Source of the DNA: Chloroflexota bacterium
Lineage (GTDB): Bacteria; Chloroflexota; Dehalococcoidia; Lucifugimonadales; Australimonadaceae
Length of the DNA stretch: 53,513 nt
Direction: 5' to 3'
Assembly: GCA_027618515.1 (NCBI GenBank)
Contig: JAQCEV010000005.1
Location: 1 to 53,513 of the forward strand
Under the pieces are notes generated by a model that was not told the DNA's origin, ran no database searches, and saw only the letters and a list, made by a program, of their open reading frames with translations. A program made the position numbers and the translations under genes. This document shows, piece by piece, positions 25,064-32,881 of this stretch; the stretch's first letter is position 1, and each line of letters opens with the position of its first letter.

Positions 25064-25366
25064 GGATCGGAAGGGAGGGGTTGAGGCCCACCCACCGGAA
25101 TCCGAATAACCCATGGAGGTGCAATTTGCTGAGGCGCAATCCACAGTCGGAGCCCGCCAGTTCAGGCAAGTACCTGGTTGGCGAGGCATCCTAGGGCCAA
25201 GGCCTCCGCGCTGATGTCATAGGCGCAGGCAAGAACCTCCTACGCGGAGGGCGCGCAATCTGGATGGATACCCACGAGCGGCAACGGAGTTCAAGGCCAC
25301 GGTAGATCAAGTTGGTGAATAGTCCGAGACGCCGGAGAGATCGAACGATCGCTCCGGCGCTGTTTT
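25064..25366 (+). ncRNA. Candidate structured non-coding RNA
   Basis: A gene-free stretch that ends in a good + strand terminator although no + strand protein gene precedes it. In order I see a hairpin at 25064-25103 (GGATCGG/CCGGAATCC over a GGG-A-GGG / CCC-A-CCC helix), a hairpin at 25155-25183 (CGCCA/TGGCG plus CAGG/CCTG), a long-range helix CCTCCGCG 25203-25210 / CGCGGAGG 25243-25250 with an inner GCGC/GCGC pair, and the terminator at 25330-25366. I could not match it to tmRNA, RNase P RNA, SRP RNA or a known riboswitch by eye. The 5' end is not defined. Chance GC pairing is the main alternative. Confidence 0.3.
25330..25366 (+). terminator. Intrinsic terminator on the + strand
   Basis: CGCCGGAG pairs perfectly with CTCCGGCG, with a further GATCG/CGATC pair inside, followed by CTGTTTT. 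The T run is only on the + strand, so it does not serve the minus-strand gene at 25375. It implies a + strand transcript ending here. Confidence 0.6.
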
Positions 25367-25374
25367 GTGCGCCC

Positions 25375-25926
25375 CTACGTTACGGGCAACTGGTCGTCAC
25401 ACGGCAACGAGTCGACCTGGAATGCGTTGTTGAAGGTCGCTACGTATTGGTACTGACCGACGGTGGCGACGACCAGCATCACCCATCGTTCGCCATGCCT
25501 GGCGACGAGCGCATCGAAGAGCGCTTGATCGAGTTGGTGCGTTCGACAGAGTTGGCGGGTGAGTTCCAACACGTCTCGCGCATCGGCGTCCAACGCGGGG
25601 TCGTCGGTTCCCGTGCGTGCGGCCTCGATGGCCGTGTCGCTCAAGCCTACCTCGCGGGCTCGCGCGATGTGCGCGGACCACTGATACGGGGCGTTGAATT
25701 CATAGGCGACGGCTAGGATCACCAATTCGTGGAGGGTGTCAGCGACAACGCCGTCAGCGTGGGCCATGAGCACGCTGTCGAGTACGGCAGGGGCGAGGCC
25801 CGGACTGGTGAGCATCACGCCGAAGGGGCCACGTACGCGTCCTAAGCCTGCAAAGACGGCGTCCCACTCCGCTTGGCGTTCCGTGGGCAACTGCGACTTA
25901 TCGGTGATTGGTTGGACGCGTGTCAT
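25375..25926 (-). CDS. Carboxymuconolactone decarboxylase (AhpD-like fold) family protein
   Basis: A 183-residue all-helical protein of the CMD family. ATG 25926 is chosen; AGGAG lies about 11 bases upstream, and the longer open frame is not family-like. Visible: RGPFGVMLTSPGLAPAVLDSVLMA, LHELVILAVAYEFNAPYQWSAHIARAREVGLS (the core helices, in parts) and VGQYQYVATFNNAF near the end. It lacks the Cys-x-x-Cys of AhpD peroxidases, so it is more like the true decarboxylase or an uncharacterised branch. The gene is divergent from the alcohol dehydrogenase at 26072 across 145 bases. A role in ring-cleavage product metabolism is plausible from family and context. Confidence 0.82.
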   Translation of the reverse strand: MTRVQPITDKSQLPTERQAEWDAVFAGLGRVRGPFGVMLTSPGLAPAVLDSVLMAHADGVVADTLHELVILAVAYEFNAPYQWSAHIARAREVGLSDTAIEAARTGTDDPALDADARDVLELTRQLCRTHQLDQALFDALVARHGERWVMLVVATVGQYQYVATFNNAFQVDSLPCDDQLPVT

Positions 25927-26071
25927 GGGGTGAATGCTCCTGGCGAACGGATGGCGATCAAGGCCGATTATCCCATGCTCCTCGCGCACTGGCACGCGCT
26001 GGCGCGTGGGCACGCGCACCACTAAACTCCTGAACTTCGGGCAACCCCCACGTGTGTAGGAGCAAGCCACT

Positions 26072-27052
26072 TTGAGCACTATGAAAGCTGCGGTTCTTGA
26101 AAGCCTCGCGGATATCAATTGTCGTGAGGTGCCGGCACCTGAACCTGAGGCGGGTCGTGTTCTCGTGCGGATGCTGATGTCCTCCATCTGTGGGACAGAT
26201 CTGCATTACGTATTCCATGGATGGCCGCGCAACAATTGGCCTCTACCTCCGGGATCACCTGGTCACGAGGGTGTAGGGGTTGTGATCGACGATGGAGGAA
26301 CTGAGTTCAGCGTCGGTCAGCGAGTGCTGACCGTGCCGAACATCTGGGAGGCGCGCAACTTCGCGGAGGTGCAGCTCGTCTCAACACACTTCTTGATCCC
26401 CTTGCCTGACACGATCGAGGTGGCGCACCTGCTGATGGCTCAGCAGCTTGGGACTGTCATCTTCGCGGCAAGTGAGTTGCCGAAACTGGATGGTGAGACG
26501 GTTGCGGTGCTGGGGCAGGGGAGCGCTGGGCTGTTCCACGACTTCTGGCTGCGGCGTATCGGTGCGGGGAGAGTCATCACGGTGGAGCCAAATAAGCAGC
26601 GACGCGAGGCGGGGCGCATGTTCGACGTGGACGACACGGTCGACGTGACCGGCCAGGCCGCAGTGGACGCCGTTCTCGCGCTCACGGACGGCGTCGGCGC
26701 CGACCTGATCGTCGACGCGGTGGGGGGCAACAATACGCTGAACCAGGCGGTGAAGATGGCGAAGGCGACGGGCCACATCCATATCTTTGGCTTGCCAACG
26801 ACGCATGACCTGGTGCCATTCGATCTGGGCGCGCTGTTCTTGAAGCGCTTGAATACGACGACAACGTTCGGCGCTCAAGACGAGCCTGGCCTCGTTGCGT
26901 TCAGGGAGGCGCTGGGGATCATCGAGCGCGGTGAGATAGACATGGCGCCGTTCGTGACGCACGTGTTCCCGCTGGAGCAAATTAGGGAGGCATTCACGCT
27001 GGCCCATGAGCCAGCGGGCGGCGCGCTCAAGGTATCGTTGAGCATGGAGTAG
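26072..27052 (+). CDS. Zinc-type alcohol dehydrogenase (MDR superfamily)
   Basis: A 326-residue medium-chain dehydrogenase. TTG 26072 is favoured by AGGAG 10 bases upstream; ATG 26081 is the alternative. The catalytic zinc site is visible as Cys40 in SSICGTD and His65-Glu66 in PGHEGVGV. The NAD(P) fold is VAVLGQGSAGLFHDFWL with acidic E-P-N at the end of the second strand, which favours NAD. The lobe that normally holds the four-Cys structural zinc (about residues 85-105) has no cysteines, so only the catalytic zinc is expected. Related proteins oxidise polyols, threonine or alcohols. It is divergent from the CMD gene and stands alone. Confidence 0.85.
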   Translation: MSTMKAAVLESLADINCREVPAPEPEAGRVLVRMLMSSICGTDLHYVFHGWPRNNWPLPPGSPGHEGVGVVIDDGGTEFSVGQRVLTVPNIWEARNFAEVQLVSTHFLIPLPDTIEVAHLLMAQQLGTVIFAASELPKLDGETVAVLGQGSAGLFHDFWLRRIGAGRVITVEPNKQRREAGRMFDVDDTVDVTGQAAVDAVLALTDGVGADLIVDAVGGNNTLNQAVKMAKATGHIHIFGLPTTHDLVPFDLGALFLKRLNTTTTFGAQDEPGLVAFREALGIIERGEIDMAPFVTHVFPLEQIREAFTLAHEPAGGALKVSLSME

Positions 27053-27095
27053 GGAATGGCCTGCCAGGAGATTCGAATGAAGTGCCCTTCACATC

Positions 27096-27124
27096 TTGAC
27101 AGGAGAAACGTGGACGGATAACGT
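27096..27124 (+). promoter_or_regulatory. Sigma-70-type promoter of the secreted protein gene
   Basis: TTGACA at 27096-27101 is a perfect -35 box, followed 17 bases later by TAACGT at 27119-27124 (four of six for -10). It gives a leader of about 115 bases before the GTG at 27246. Confidence 0.5.
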
Positions 27125-27245
27125 TCAGGTCGATTCGCGGGGTGGAAATCCCCACTAAGGGTTTCCATTCGGTTCATCCAGGCTTATCACTTGCAGAGGC
27201 CTGGTATCGGTAATGCCTGGACGACGACACGGTAAGGAGGACGAT

Positions 27246-27812
27246 GTGATTAGCACGGCAATGATGACGAAGAGAGGCGGCTTCCTGTTGATGGCAATGG
27301 GATTGCTCGCTGGCTTAGTTCTGGCGACGATGTTTGGTGGCGGTAGCACTGCCAAGGCAGACGGCCACACCGGTTTTGAAGAGGTTCGCACGAGCGTTCT
27401 GCAGGCTGATTTCCAGCCCGGTCAGAGCCGTGAGACGACCGAGGTATGGTTCCAGGGCTCTGGTTTCACGCCTGGTACGGAACTCATCATCCTCATTGGT
27501 GACAGCAATGGTGTCTTGACCGACATCACGATCCCCGCTGGCAGCCGCAAAGATGGTGGTGGTTCGGTGTACCCGTTGCTCGCGAACGAAGACGGCGCTT
27601 GGGCAACCGAGTGGCGTATCGGTCGGTTCTCCCGCAACGGAGTTGGTGGCGAGGGTCTCTTCTCCGTCCTGATCATGGACGCGAACTTCAACCAACTGGC
27701 AACCACGCCTTTGGCGCTCTGCAACCTGACCGAGCGTCAGCTCGAAGAGACGGACGAGGCCGGCAACGTAACTGTCGAAGCCGCCCCGATCCCCGCTTAC
27801 TGCGAAAGTTAG
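27246..27812 (+). CDS. Exported protein of unknown function
   Basis: A 188-residue protein. GTG 27246 is chosen because GGAGG lies five bases upstream; the earlier start would add a basic stub. The N-terminus has a positive start (MMTKRGG), a hydrophobic core to about residue 33 and a signal peptidase site near AKADG, so it is secreted. The mature part reads as a beta-sandwich: TTEVWFQGSGFTPGTELIILIGDSNGVLTDI (in parts), with DGAWATEWRIGRFSR later and two cysteines near the C-terminus (LALCNL, PAYCES) that could pair. I recognise no catalytic motif. It has its own promoter and two hairpins behind it, so it is monocistronic and may be abundant. Confidence 0.75.
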   Translation: MISTAMMTKRGGFLLMAMGLLAGLVLATMFGGGSTAKADGHTGFEEVRTSVLQADFQPGQSRETTEVWFQGSGFTPGTELIILIGDSNGVLTDITIPAGSRKDGGGSVYPLLANEDGAWATEWRIGRFSRNGVGGEGLFSVLIMDANFNQLATTPLALCNLTERQLEETDEAGNVTVEAAPIPAYCES

Positions 27813-27819
27813 CGGCAAA

Positions 27820-27890
27820 CACCTAGCAACGCTAGGTGGTAGATAGATAGCTCATAGCCACCCGGCCCTCGGCCGGGTGGCTTGCTGTTT
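27820..27890 (+). terminator. Tandem hairpins ending the exported-protein gene
   Basis: A first hairpin CACCTAGC-AAC-GCTAGGTG is at 27820-27838. A second, AGCCACCCGGCC-CTC-GGCCGGGTGGCT, is at 27856-27882, followed by TGCTGTTT. The second is a strong intrinsic terminator; the first may stabilise the mRNA end. Confidence 0.75.
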
Positions 27891-27918
27891 CAGGAAGAAG
27901 AGACAAGGCGGACTGGAT

Positions 27919-29082
27919 ATGAACCACTACAGCGGCATCGACCTTCTCGATCTCGACTCCCAACTCACCGACGACGAGCGCCAGGTGCGCGCGACCGTTC
28001 GTGAGTGGGTGGATCGCGACGCTATGCCGGAGGTGGTGCCAGCGTTCGAAGACGCTCGCTTTCCTGCCAACCTCGTTCCGCAGCTTGCGGGCTTGGGCAT
28101 CTTTGGCGCCCACCTAGAGGGCTATGGCTGCGCTGGCGTTGGGCCGGTCGCGTACGGCCTGATGATGGAGGAGCTTGAGCGCGCCGACTCTGGGTTCAGG
28201 TCGTTCGCCTCCGTCCAGTCGTCGCTGGCCATGACTGCCATCTACGACTTCGGCAGCGAGGAGCAGCGCCAGCGCTACCTGCCGGACATGGCGGCGGGCA
28301 CGCTGCTTGGTGCGTTCGGCCTCACGGAAGCCGACCACGGCAGCGACCCAGGTGGCATGGAGACGTATGCCGTTCGCGTGGACGGTGGCTATCGCATCAA
28401 TGGCTCCAAGTACTGGATCACCAATGCGAGCATCGCTGGCATCGTGGTGCTGTGGGCCAAGCTCGACGATGTCATTCGAGGGTTTATCGTCGATACGTCG
28501 TTGCCTGGCGTGACGACAATGGAGATCCACAACAAGTTGTCCATGCGCATGAGCGTGACGGGTGGACTGACGTTCCAGGACGTGTTGGTCACTGACGACG
28601 CTCTGCTTGAGAAGACGAAGGGGCTGCGATCAGCGCTACAGTGCCTGAACTCCGCTCGTTACAGCATCGTGTGGGGAGTGAATGGTGCGGCCGCTGATTG
28701 CTTGCATACGACGATCGAATACACCAAGGAGCGCGAGCAGTTCGGCAAACCGTTGGCGAGCTTCCAGCTTGTGCAGCAGAAGCTTGCCGATATGGCCGCT
28801 GAGCTATCACGTTCGCAGTTGCTAGCGCTGCAGCTTGGTCGGCTCAAAGAACAGGGCAAGCTTCACTGGTCGCACGTGAGTTTGGCGAAGTTCAGCAATA
28901 CGCAGTCGGCGCTGGATATCGCGCGTACGTGCCGCGATCTGTTGGGTGCGGCGGGGATCACGACGGATCTTTCACCGATGCGTCATTCGATGAACCTGGA
29001 GACGGTGAATACGTACGAGGGTACCCGCCACATGCATCAGTTGATCCTCGGTCGACACCTCACCGGCTTCAACTCCATCTAA
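27919..29082 (+). CDS. gcdH: Glutaryl-CoA dehydrogenase-like acyl-CoA dehydrogenase
   Basis: A 387-residue flavoprotein of the acyl-CoA dehydrogenase fold. ATG 27919 is the start; the frame reaches back into the terminator of the previous gene. The FAD/substrate block LGAFGLTEADHGSDPGGMET and the catalytic base Glu367 in NTYEGTRHMHQL are clear. Arg94 in SGFRSFASVQSSL matches the arginine that binds the glutaryl carboxylate in GCDH, which is why I favour glutaryl-CoA over other acyl-CoAs. It would oxidise and decarboxylate glutaryl-CoA to crotonyl-CoA in lysine, tryptophan or aromatic (benzoyl-CoA) breakdown, passing electrons to ETF. It stands alone, followed by a repeat region. Confidence 0.88.
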   Translation: MNHYSGIDLLDLDSQLTDDERQVRATVREWVDRDAMPEVVPAFEDARFPANLVPQLAGLGIFGAHLEGYGCAGVGPVAYGLMMEELERADSGFRSFASVQSSLAMTAIYDFGSEEQRQRYLPDMAAGTLLGAFGLTEADHGSDPGGMETYAVRVDGGYRINGSKYWITNASIAGIVVLWAKLDDVIRGFIVDTSLPGVTTMEIHNKLSMRMSVTGGLTFQDVLVTDDALLEKTKGLRSALQCLNSARYSIVWGVNGAAADCLHTTIEYTKEREQFGKPLASFQLVQQKLADMAAELSRSQLLALQLGRLKEQGKLHWSHVSLAKFSNTQSALDIARTCRDLLGAAGITTDLSPMRHSMNLETVNTYEGTRHMHQLILGRHLTGFNSI

Positions 29083-29088
29083 GAAAGG

Positions 29089-29345
29089 CGCCAGCCCTTC
29101 ACCCACTTGGAAGGGTGGCCCCTTCACCCATATGCCTACCCGGCCGTTGAGCGAAGATGGCGTGGAATGAGCCCTGGCCTTGGCGCTCTGGTTGGCCGCT
29201 GGGGACAGGGAAGGGCGCAGCCCTTCACCCGTATGCCTACCCCATCGTTGATAGAGACGGCCTGGAATGAGCCCTGGCCTTGGCGCTCTGGTTGGTCGCT
29301 GGGGACAGGGAAGGGTAGCCCCTTCACCCGTATGCCTACCCCATC
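29089..29345. repeat. Tandem repeat of about 100 bp
   Basis: Two full units, 29116-29215 and 29216-29315, are followed by a partial third (29316-29345) and preceded by a short partial (29089-29115). The unit carries CCCTTCACCC, a TATGCCTACC block, TGGAATGAGCCCTGGCCTTG and GCTGGGGACAGGGAAGGG. It is non-coding: the frames through it just repeat one peptide. It separates the GCDH and quinone oxidoreductase genes. Confidence 0.85.
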
Positions 29346-29439
29346 TTCAATAAGCGATGGGGAGTGGCGACGCGGGGCGTTTGCGACTGGGCCGCGCCGA
29401 CGCGATAATGCCGCCGCAACAATCTAAGAAGGTGTTCTT

Positions 29440-30396
29440 TTGAAATCTATTCGTCTTCATGAATTTGGTGGTCCAGAAGTCCTCAAGCTTGACGACGTGG
29501 ACGACCCGAAACCCGGTACGGGTCAAGCGTTGGTTCGCGTGTACGCGGCGGGTGTGAACCCGACCGACGTTACGAGTCGTCGGGGTGCGGCGCAGGGTGC
29601 GCCTAAATTGCCCATGAGCCTGGGCCGCGACGCATCCGGCGTCGTTGAGGCGATCGGCAGTGGGGTTAAGACCGTGAAGTCCGGCGACAAGGTCATCGTT
29701 CGCGGTGGCTCTGCCAACTACTCAGAGTTGGTCGCCGTCTCGGAAGACGAACTCTACCCGGTGCCCGACGGCGTGGGGCCAGTCGACGCTGCGTCGATCG
29801 GCGTGACGTACAGCACGGCTTGGGACGCGGTGGTGAACAAGGCGCAGGCTGGCACGGGCAATTGGGTGCTCGTACAGGGAGCATCAGGCGGGGTTGGCAT
29901 CGCTGCTGTGCAGATCGCGAAGGCCATGGGCGCTCGTGTGATCGGTACGGCGAGCACCGAGGAGAAGCGGGCGTGGGTGATCGCCCAGGGCGCTGACCAC
30001 ATGGTGGACTACACGCAGGCCGACTGGCCGGAGCAGGTCAAGGCGCTGACTGGCGGCAAGGGCGTGGACGCTGTTATCGACGGTGTCGGTGGGGAGTCGT
30101 TCATCAGGGCGTTCGAGGCCGTAGCGCCTGGCGCCAACATCTGCGTTTTCGGCGCGTCTGGTGGGCGTGAGGTTAACTTCAACCTGACGAGCCTTTTCCG
30201 GAACCGCGTCCACGTGCACGGTTGCGGTGGCACGGGCTGCACCCGCGCGGATTTCGAGAAGATGCTCGGCCTGTTCTCGACGGGCAAGCTCAAGGCTACT
30301 GTTGAGACCGTTCTGCCGCTGGCGGAAGCTGCGCAGGCGCACCAGATGATCGAGGACCGCACGGTCATCGGCAAGATCGTTCTCAAGGTAAGTTAG
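29440..30396 (+). CDS. Zinc-free quinone oxidoreductase-like NAD(P)H dehydrogenase (MDR)
   Basis: A 318-residue medium-chain reductase of the QOR type. TTG 29440 has AAGAAGGT nine bases upstream. Marks: the N-terminal MKSIRLHEFGGPEVLKLDDV, GRDASGVVEAIGSGV, and the nucleotide fold VLVQGASGGVGIAAVQIAKAMGARVIGTAST (in parts) typical of NADPH users. There are no zinc ligands in the catalytic lobe, as in QOR and enoyl reductases. It likely reduces quinones or unsaturated carbonyls. The next gene, a methyltransferase, begins seven bases after its stop, so the two are co-transcribed. Confidence 0.87.
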   Translation: MKSIRLHEFGGPEVLKLDDVDDPKPGTGQALVRVYAAGVNPTDVTSRRGAAQGAPKLPMSLGRDASGVVEAIGSGVKTVKSGDKVIVRGGSANYSELVAVSEDELYPVPDGVGPVDAASIGVTYSTAWDAVVNKAQAGTGNWVLVQGASGGVGIAAVQIAKAMGARVIGTASTEEKRAWVIAQGADHMVDYTQADWPEQVKALTGGKGVDAVIDGVGGESFIRAFEAVAPGANICVFGASGGREVNFNLTSLFRNRVHVHGCGGTGCTRADFEKMLGLFSTGKLKATVETVLPLAEAAQAHQMIEDRTVIGKIVLKVS

Positions 30397-30403
30397 GAAA
30401 ACA

Positions 30404-31312
30404 ATGGCAAGCCAGCACGATAAGCATGACTCTCACGCGAGTGGACATGGCCACGGTGGCTCTCACGGGCACGGTCATGGGCATGAGCACGGCTTCAACG
30501 CCGATAGTCTCCGCAACAACGATCTGCTGTACGCGGACGTATACCGCCATGCTATCGACTGGCTTGCTATTCCCGCCAACGGAAGCGTGATGGAGGCTGG
30601 GTGTGGCGCCGGTGGGTTCACGCAACTGCTGGTCGACTCTATCGCTCCCGCCGGTGGGATGGTCACGGCCTTCGACGAGAGCGCAGAGATGATCGCGGCC
30701 ACCCGCGAGTTGATCGAGCGCGGGGCGCACGCTGCGTCGGTTAGCTACCAGCAGGGGGATATCGGCGCGTTGCCGTTCGAGCCCGGCTCGTTCGATCTGG
30801 TGTGGTCGAGCCGGACCATCCACCACCTGTCGGATCAACTTGCGGCGGTGAAAGGACTGGCTGGCACGTTGCGCCCCGGTGGCAAGCTGGCACTACGTGA
30901 GGGCAGCATCCGCACGCGGTTCTTGCCGGACGACATCGGGTTGGGCGCGCCTGGCTTGGAGGATCGACTCGACGTGGCCTTCCACCGCTGGTTCTCGTCC
31001 AACGTACGTGAGGGTGGCGTGCGCTACCCCTACGGGTGGACGCACATGCTGGCGGAGGCGGGACTTACCGACGTGACCGCGCGCACGTTCATGCTAGAGG
31101 CGCTGCCGCCATTCACAGACGTGCAGATCTCCTACATGGGTCGGCATTTGCGTCGGTGGGTCGAGAACGACGATCGCAAGGCTTACCTGGATGCTGGTGA
31201 TGCCGACATCCTGACTGAGCTGACCACGCCCGCCAGCGAGCACTACGCGTTCAAACGTCCCGATCTGTACCTCCACGAGATGGTCACCATCTTCGTGGGG
31301 ACCGCTACCTAA
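30404..31312 (+). CDS. SAM-dependent methyltransferase with His-rich N-terminus
   Basis: A 302-residue class I methyltransferase. Motif I is VMEAGCGAGGFTQLL (about 62-76), motif II acidic AFDESAEMI, and the post-motif DLVWSSRTIHHL (about 128-139). The first 30 residues are most unusual: ten histidines (positions 5, 8, 11, 15, 17, 21, 23, 25, 27, 29) spaced by Gly, Ser, Lys and Asp, the type of tail that binds nickel, zinc or copper in metal chaperones. The catalytic part is of the UbiE/Methyltransf_11 kind, so a quinone, a small molecule or a metal(loid) is possible. It sits in an operon with the quinone oxidoreductase (7-base gap) and before the dienelactone hydrolases (24-base gap). Confidence 0.85.
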   Translation: MASQHDKHDSHASGHGHGGSHGHGHGHEHGFNADSLRNNDLLYADVYRHAIDWLAIPANGSVMEAGCGAGGFTQLLVDSIAPAGGMVTAFDESAEMIAATRELIERGAHAASVSYQQGDIGALPFEPGSFDLVWSSRTIHHLSDQLAAVKGLAGTLRPGGKLALREGSIRTRFLPDDIGLGAPGLEDRLDVAFHRWFSSNVREGGVRYPYGWTHMLAEAGLTDVTARTFMLEALPPFTDVQISYMGRHLRRWVENDDRKAYLDAGDADILTELTTPASEHYAFKRPDLYLHEMVTIFVGTAT

Positions 31313-31336
31313 CCCCGCAGCCGCAGGAGGCTCCCG

Positions 31337-32089
31337 ATGGCAAGCGCATACGTAACTCTGGATGTTGACGGTTCCCAGATGAAGACTTGGGTCGCGGTTC
31401 CTGACGGCCCTGGGCCGTTCCCCGGGGTGGTCGTGGCACAGCACGCGGGCGGCATGGACACGTTCATCCGCAGCGTCTGTGATCGTTTGGCCGAGGCTGG
31501 GTTCGCTGCCGCCGCGCCAGACATGTACCACCGCCAGGACGGGATGACGCTCGAGGAACTCGACGCGATGCCGCAGGATGACCCTGAGCGTTGGCCGTCC
31601 ATGATGGCGAAGACCGGCCAGACGAACGATAGCGACATCGAGCAGGACGTACGCGCGTCGATGGCTCACCTCAGTTCGTTGGCGCAGGTTGGGTCATCCC
31701 CGATCGGCATCACGGGGTTCTGTGGTGGTGGTCGCGTGTCGTACCTCATGGCTGCTCGCATCCCTGAACTGTCATCGGCTGTCGTGTTCCACGGTGGCTT
31801 CATCACGATGGCGCGCGAGGATCGGCCCGCTGCGCTGGACTCCACTCCGCAGATCTCGTGTCCTGTTGCTGGCTTCTTCGGACTGGACGACCAGAACCCG
31901 TCGCCGGAACACGTAGCGGAGATCGCTGCGGAGATGGACAAGCACGGGAAGTCCCACGAGTTCCACTCGTACGAGGGCACTGCACACAGTTTCTTGGATC
32001 ACACGAATCCGAAGGCGCACCGGCCGGACTCGGCTGCCGACGCTTGGGAAAAAGCGGTCGCGTTCTTCAACAAGACGCTTCGCGCATAA
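31337..32089 (+). CDS. Dienelactone hydrolase family protein (copy 1)
   Basis: A 250-residue alpha/beta hydrolase. ATG 31337 has GGAGG upstream. The DLH triad is visible: nucleophile Cys129 in ITGFCGGGR, an Asp in FGLDDQNPS (about 184-185), and His217 in EGTAHSF. Dienelactone hydrolases open the lactone ring of dienelactone to maleylacetate in chlorocatechol or hydroquinone-type breakdown, but close relatives act on other esters and lactones. It is first of three tandem paralogues (31337, 32123, 32881) and follows the methyltransferase by 24 bases, so the five genes from 29440 on may be one operon. Confidence 0.88.
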   Translation: MASAYVTLDVDGSQMKTWVAVPDGPGPFPGVVVAQHAGGMDTFIRSVCDRLAEAGFAAAAPDMYHRQDGMTLEELDAMPQDDPERWPSMMAKTGQTNDSDIEQDVRASMAHLSSLAQVGSSPIGITGFCGGGRVSYLMAARIPELSSAVVFHGGFITMAREDRPAALDSTPQISCPVAGFFGLDDQNPSPEHVAEIAAEMDKHGKSHEFHSYEGTAHSFLDHTNPKAHRPDSAADAWEKAVAFFNKTLRA

Positions 32090-32122
32090 CGTTTGACAAC
32101 AACACACCTGGAGAGCACTAAC

Positions 32123-32881
32123 ATGCCCGGATCGCTAGTCACGCTGACGGTAGACGAATCACCGATGCAAACCTACGTGGCAGTCCCTGAGGGGGATGGT
32201 CCGTTCCCTGGGGTTGCCGTGGCTCAGCATCGGCTGGGTATCGATGTCTTCATGCGTAACATCTGCGACCGCCTGGCGGAAGCCGGGTACGTCGCGGCCG
32301 CACCGGACATCTATCACCGTGGGTGGTCGCTGGAGCAGTTCGCTGAGATCACGGCGATGCCCCGGGGCGATGAGCGCGCCGAGGCGGTGTTGCCGTCGCT
32401 GTCCGCTGCGCTCACCGAGCCGGAGGTCGTGCGGGACATGAACGCGACGTTCACCCACCTCAAGGATCACCCGGCTGTGGATCGGGCAAGACTCGGTGTG
32501 CTGGGGTTCTGCATGGGTGGGCGTATCTCATACTTGATGGCCACGCGGAACGCTTCGTTGAAGGCGACAGGTTGTTTCTATCCGGGGGGTATCTTCAGTT
32601 CACGTGGTGGTGGCCCTTCGGCCTTCGCGGCGTCGGACCGGATCGAGAGTCCGATCATCGCGTTCACCGGCGCGGATGACGAGAACCCGTCGCCTGCTGA
32701 TATGGAGCGCGTCGACAAGGAACTGACACGCCTCAAGGTTGAGCACGAGTTCCACTTGTACGATGGCATGTCCCACGCGTTCATGGATCCGACCAATCCG
32801 CGCGCATACAGCGATGATGTGGTCAACGACGCGTGGTCCAAGCTGATCGCGTTCTACGACACGAAGTTGAAGGGGAACTGA
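32123..32881 (+). CDS. Dienelactone hydrolase family protein (copy 2)
   Basis: A 252-residue DLH. ATG 32123 is chosen; GGAGAG lies eight bases upstream. Triad: Cys130 in VLGFCMGGR, an Asp in TGADDENPS (about 185-186), His218 in DGMSHAF. It is 33 bases after copy 1 and its stop codon overlaps the start of copy 3 by one base (TGATG), so translation is coupled. The loop after the nucleophile (about 152-172, CFYPGGIFSSRGGGPSAFAA) differs strongly from copies 1 and 3, suggesting different substrates. Confidence 0.88.
   Translation: MPGSLVTLTVDESPMQTYVAVPEGDGPFPGVAVAQHRLGIDVFMRNICDRLAEAGYVAAAPDIYHRGWSLEQFAEITAMPRGDERAEAVLPSLSAALTEPEVVRDMNATFTHLKDHPAVDRARLGVLGFCMGGRISYLMATRNASLKATGCFYPGGIFSSRGGGPSAFAASDRIESPIIAFTGADDENPSPADMERVDKELTRLKVEHEFHLYDGMSHAFMDPTNPRAYSDDVVNDAWSKLIAFYDTKLKGN

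Noticed and set aside
25000-25366. tmRNA, RNase P RNA or SRP RNA
   Set aside because: The tRNA-like ends of tmRNA, the GAGGAAAGTCC block of RNase P and the GGAAGGAAGC loop of SRP RNA are all absent.
29089-29345. Possible CRISPR array
   Set aside because: The units are about 100 bases with no short repeat plus unique spacer pattern; whole units are repeated.
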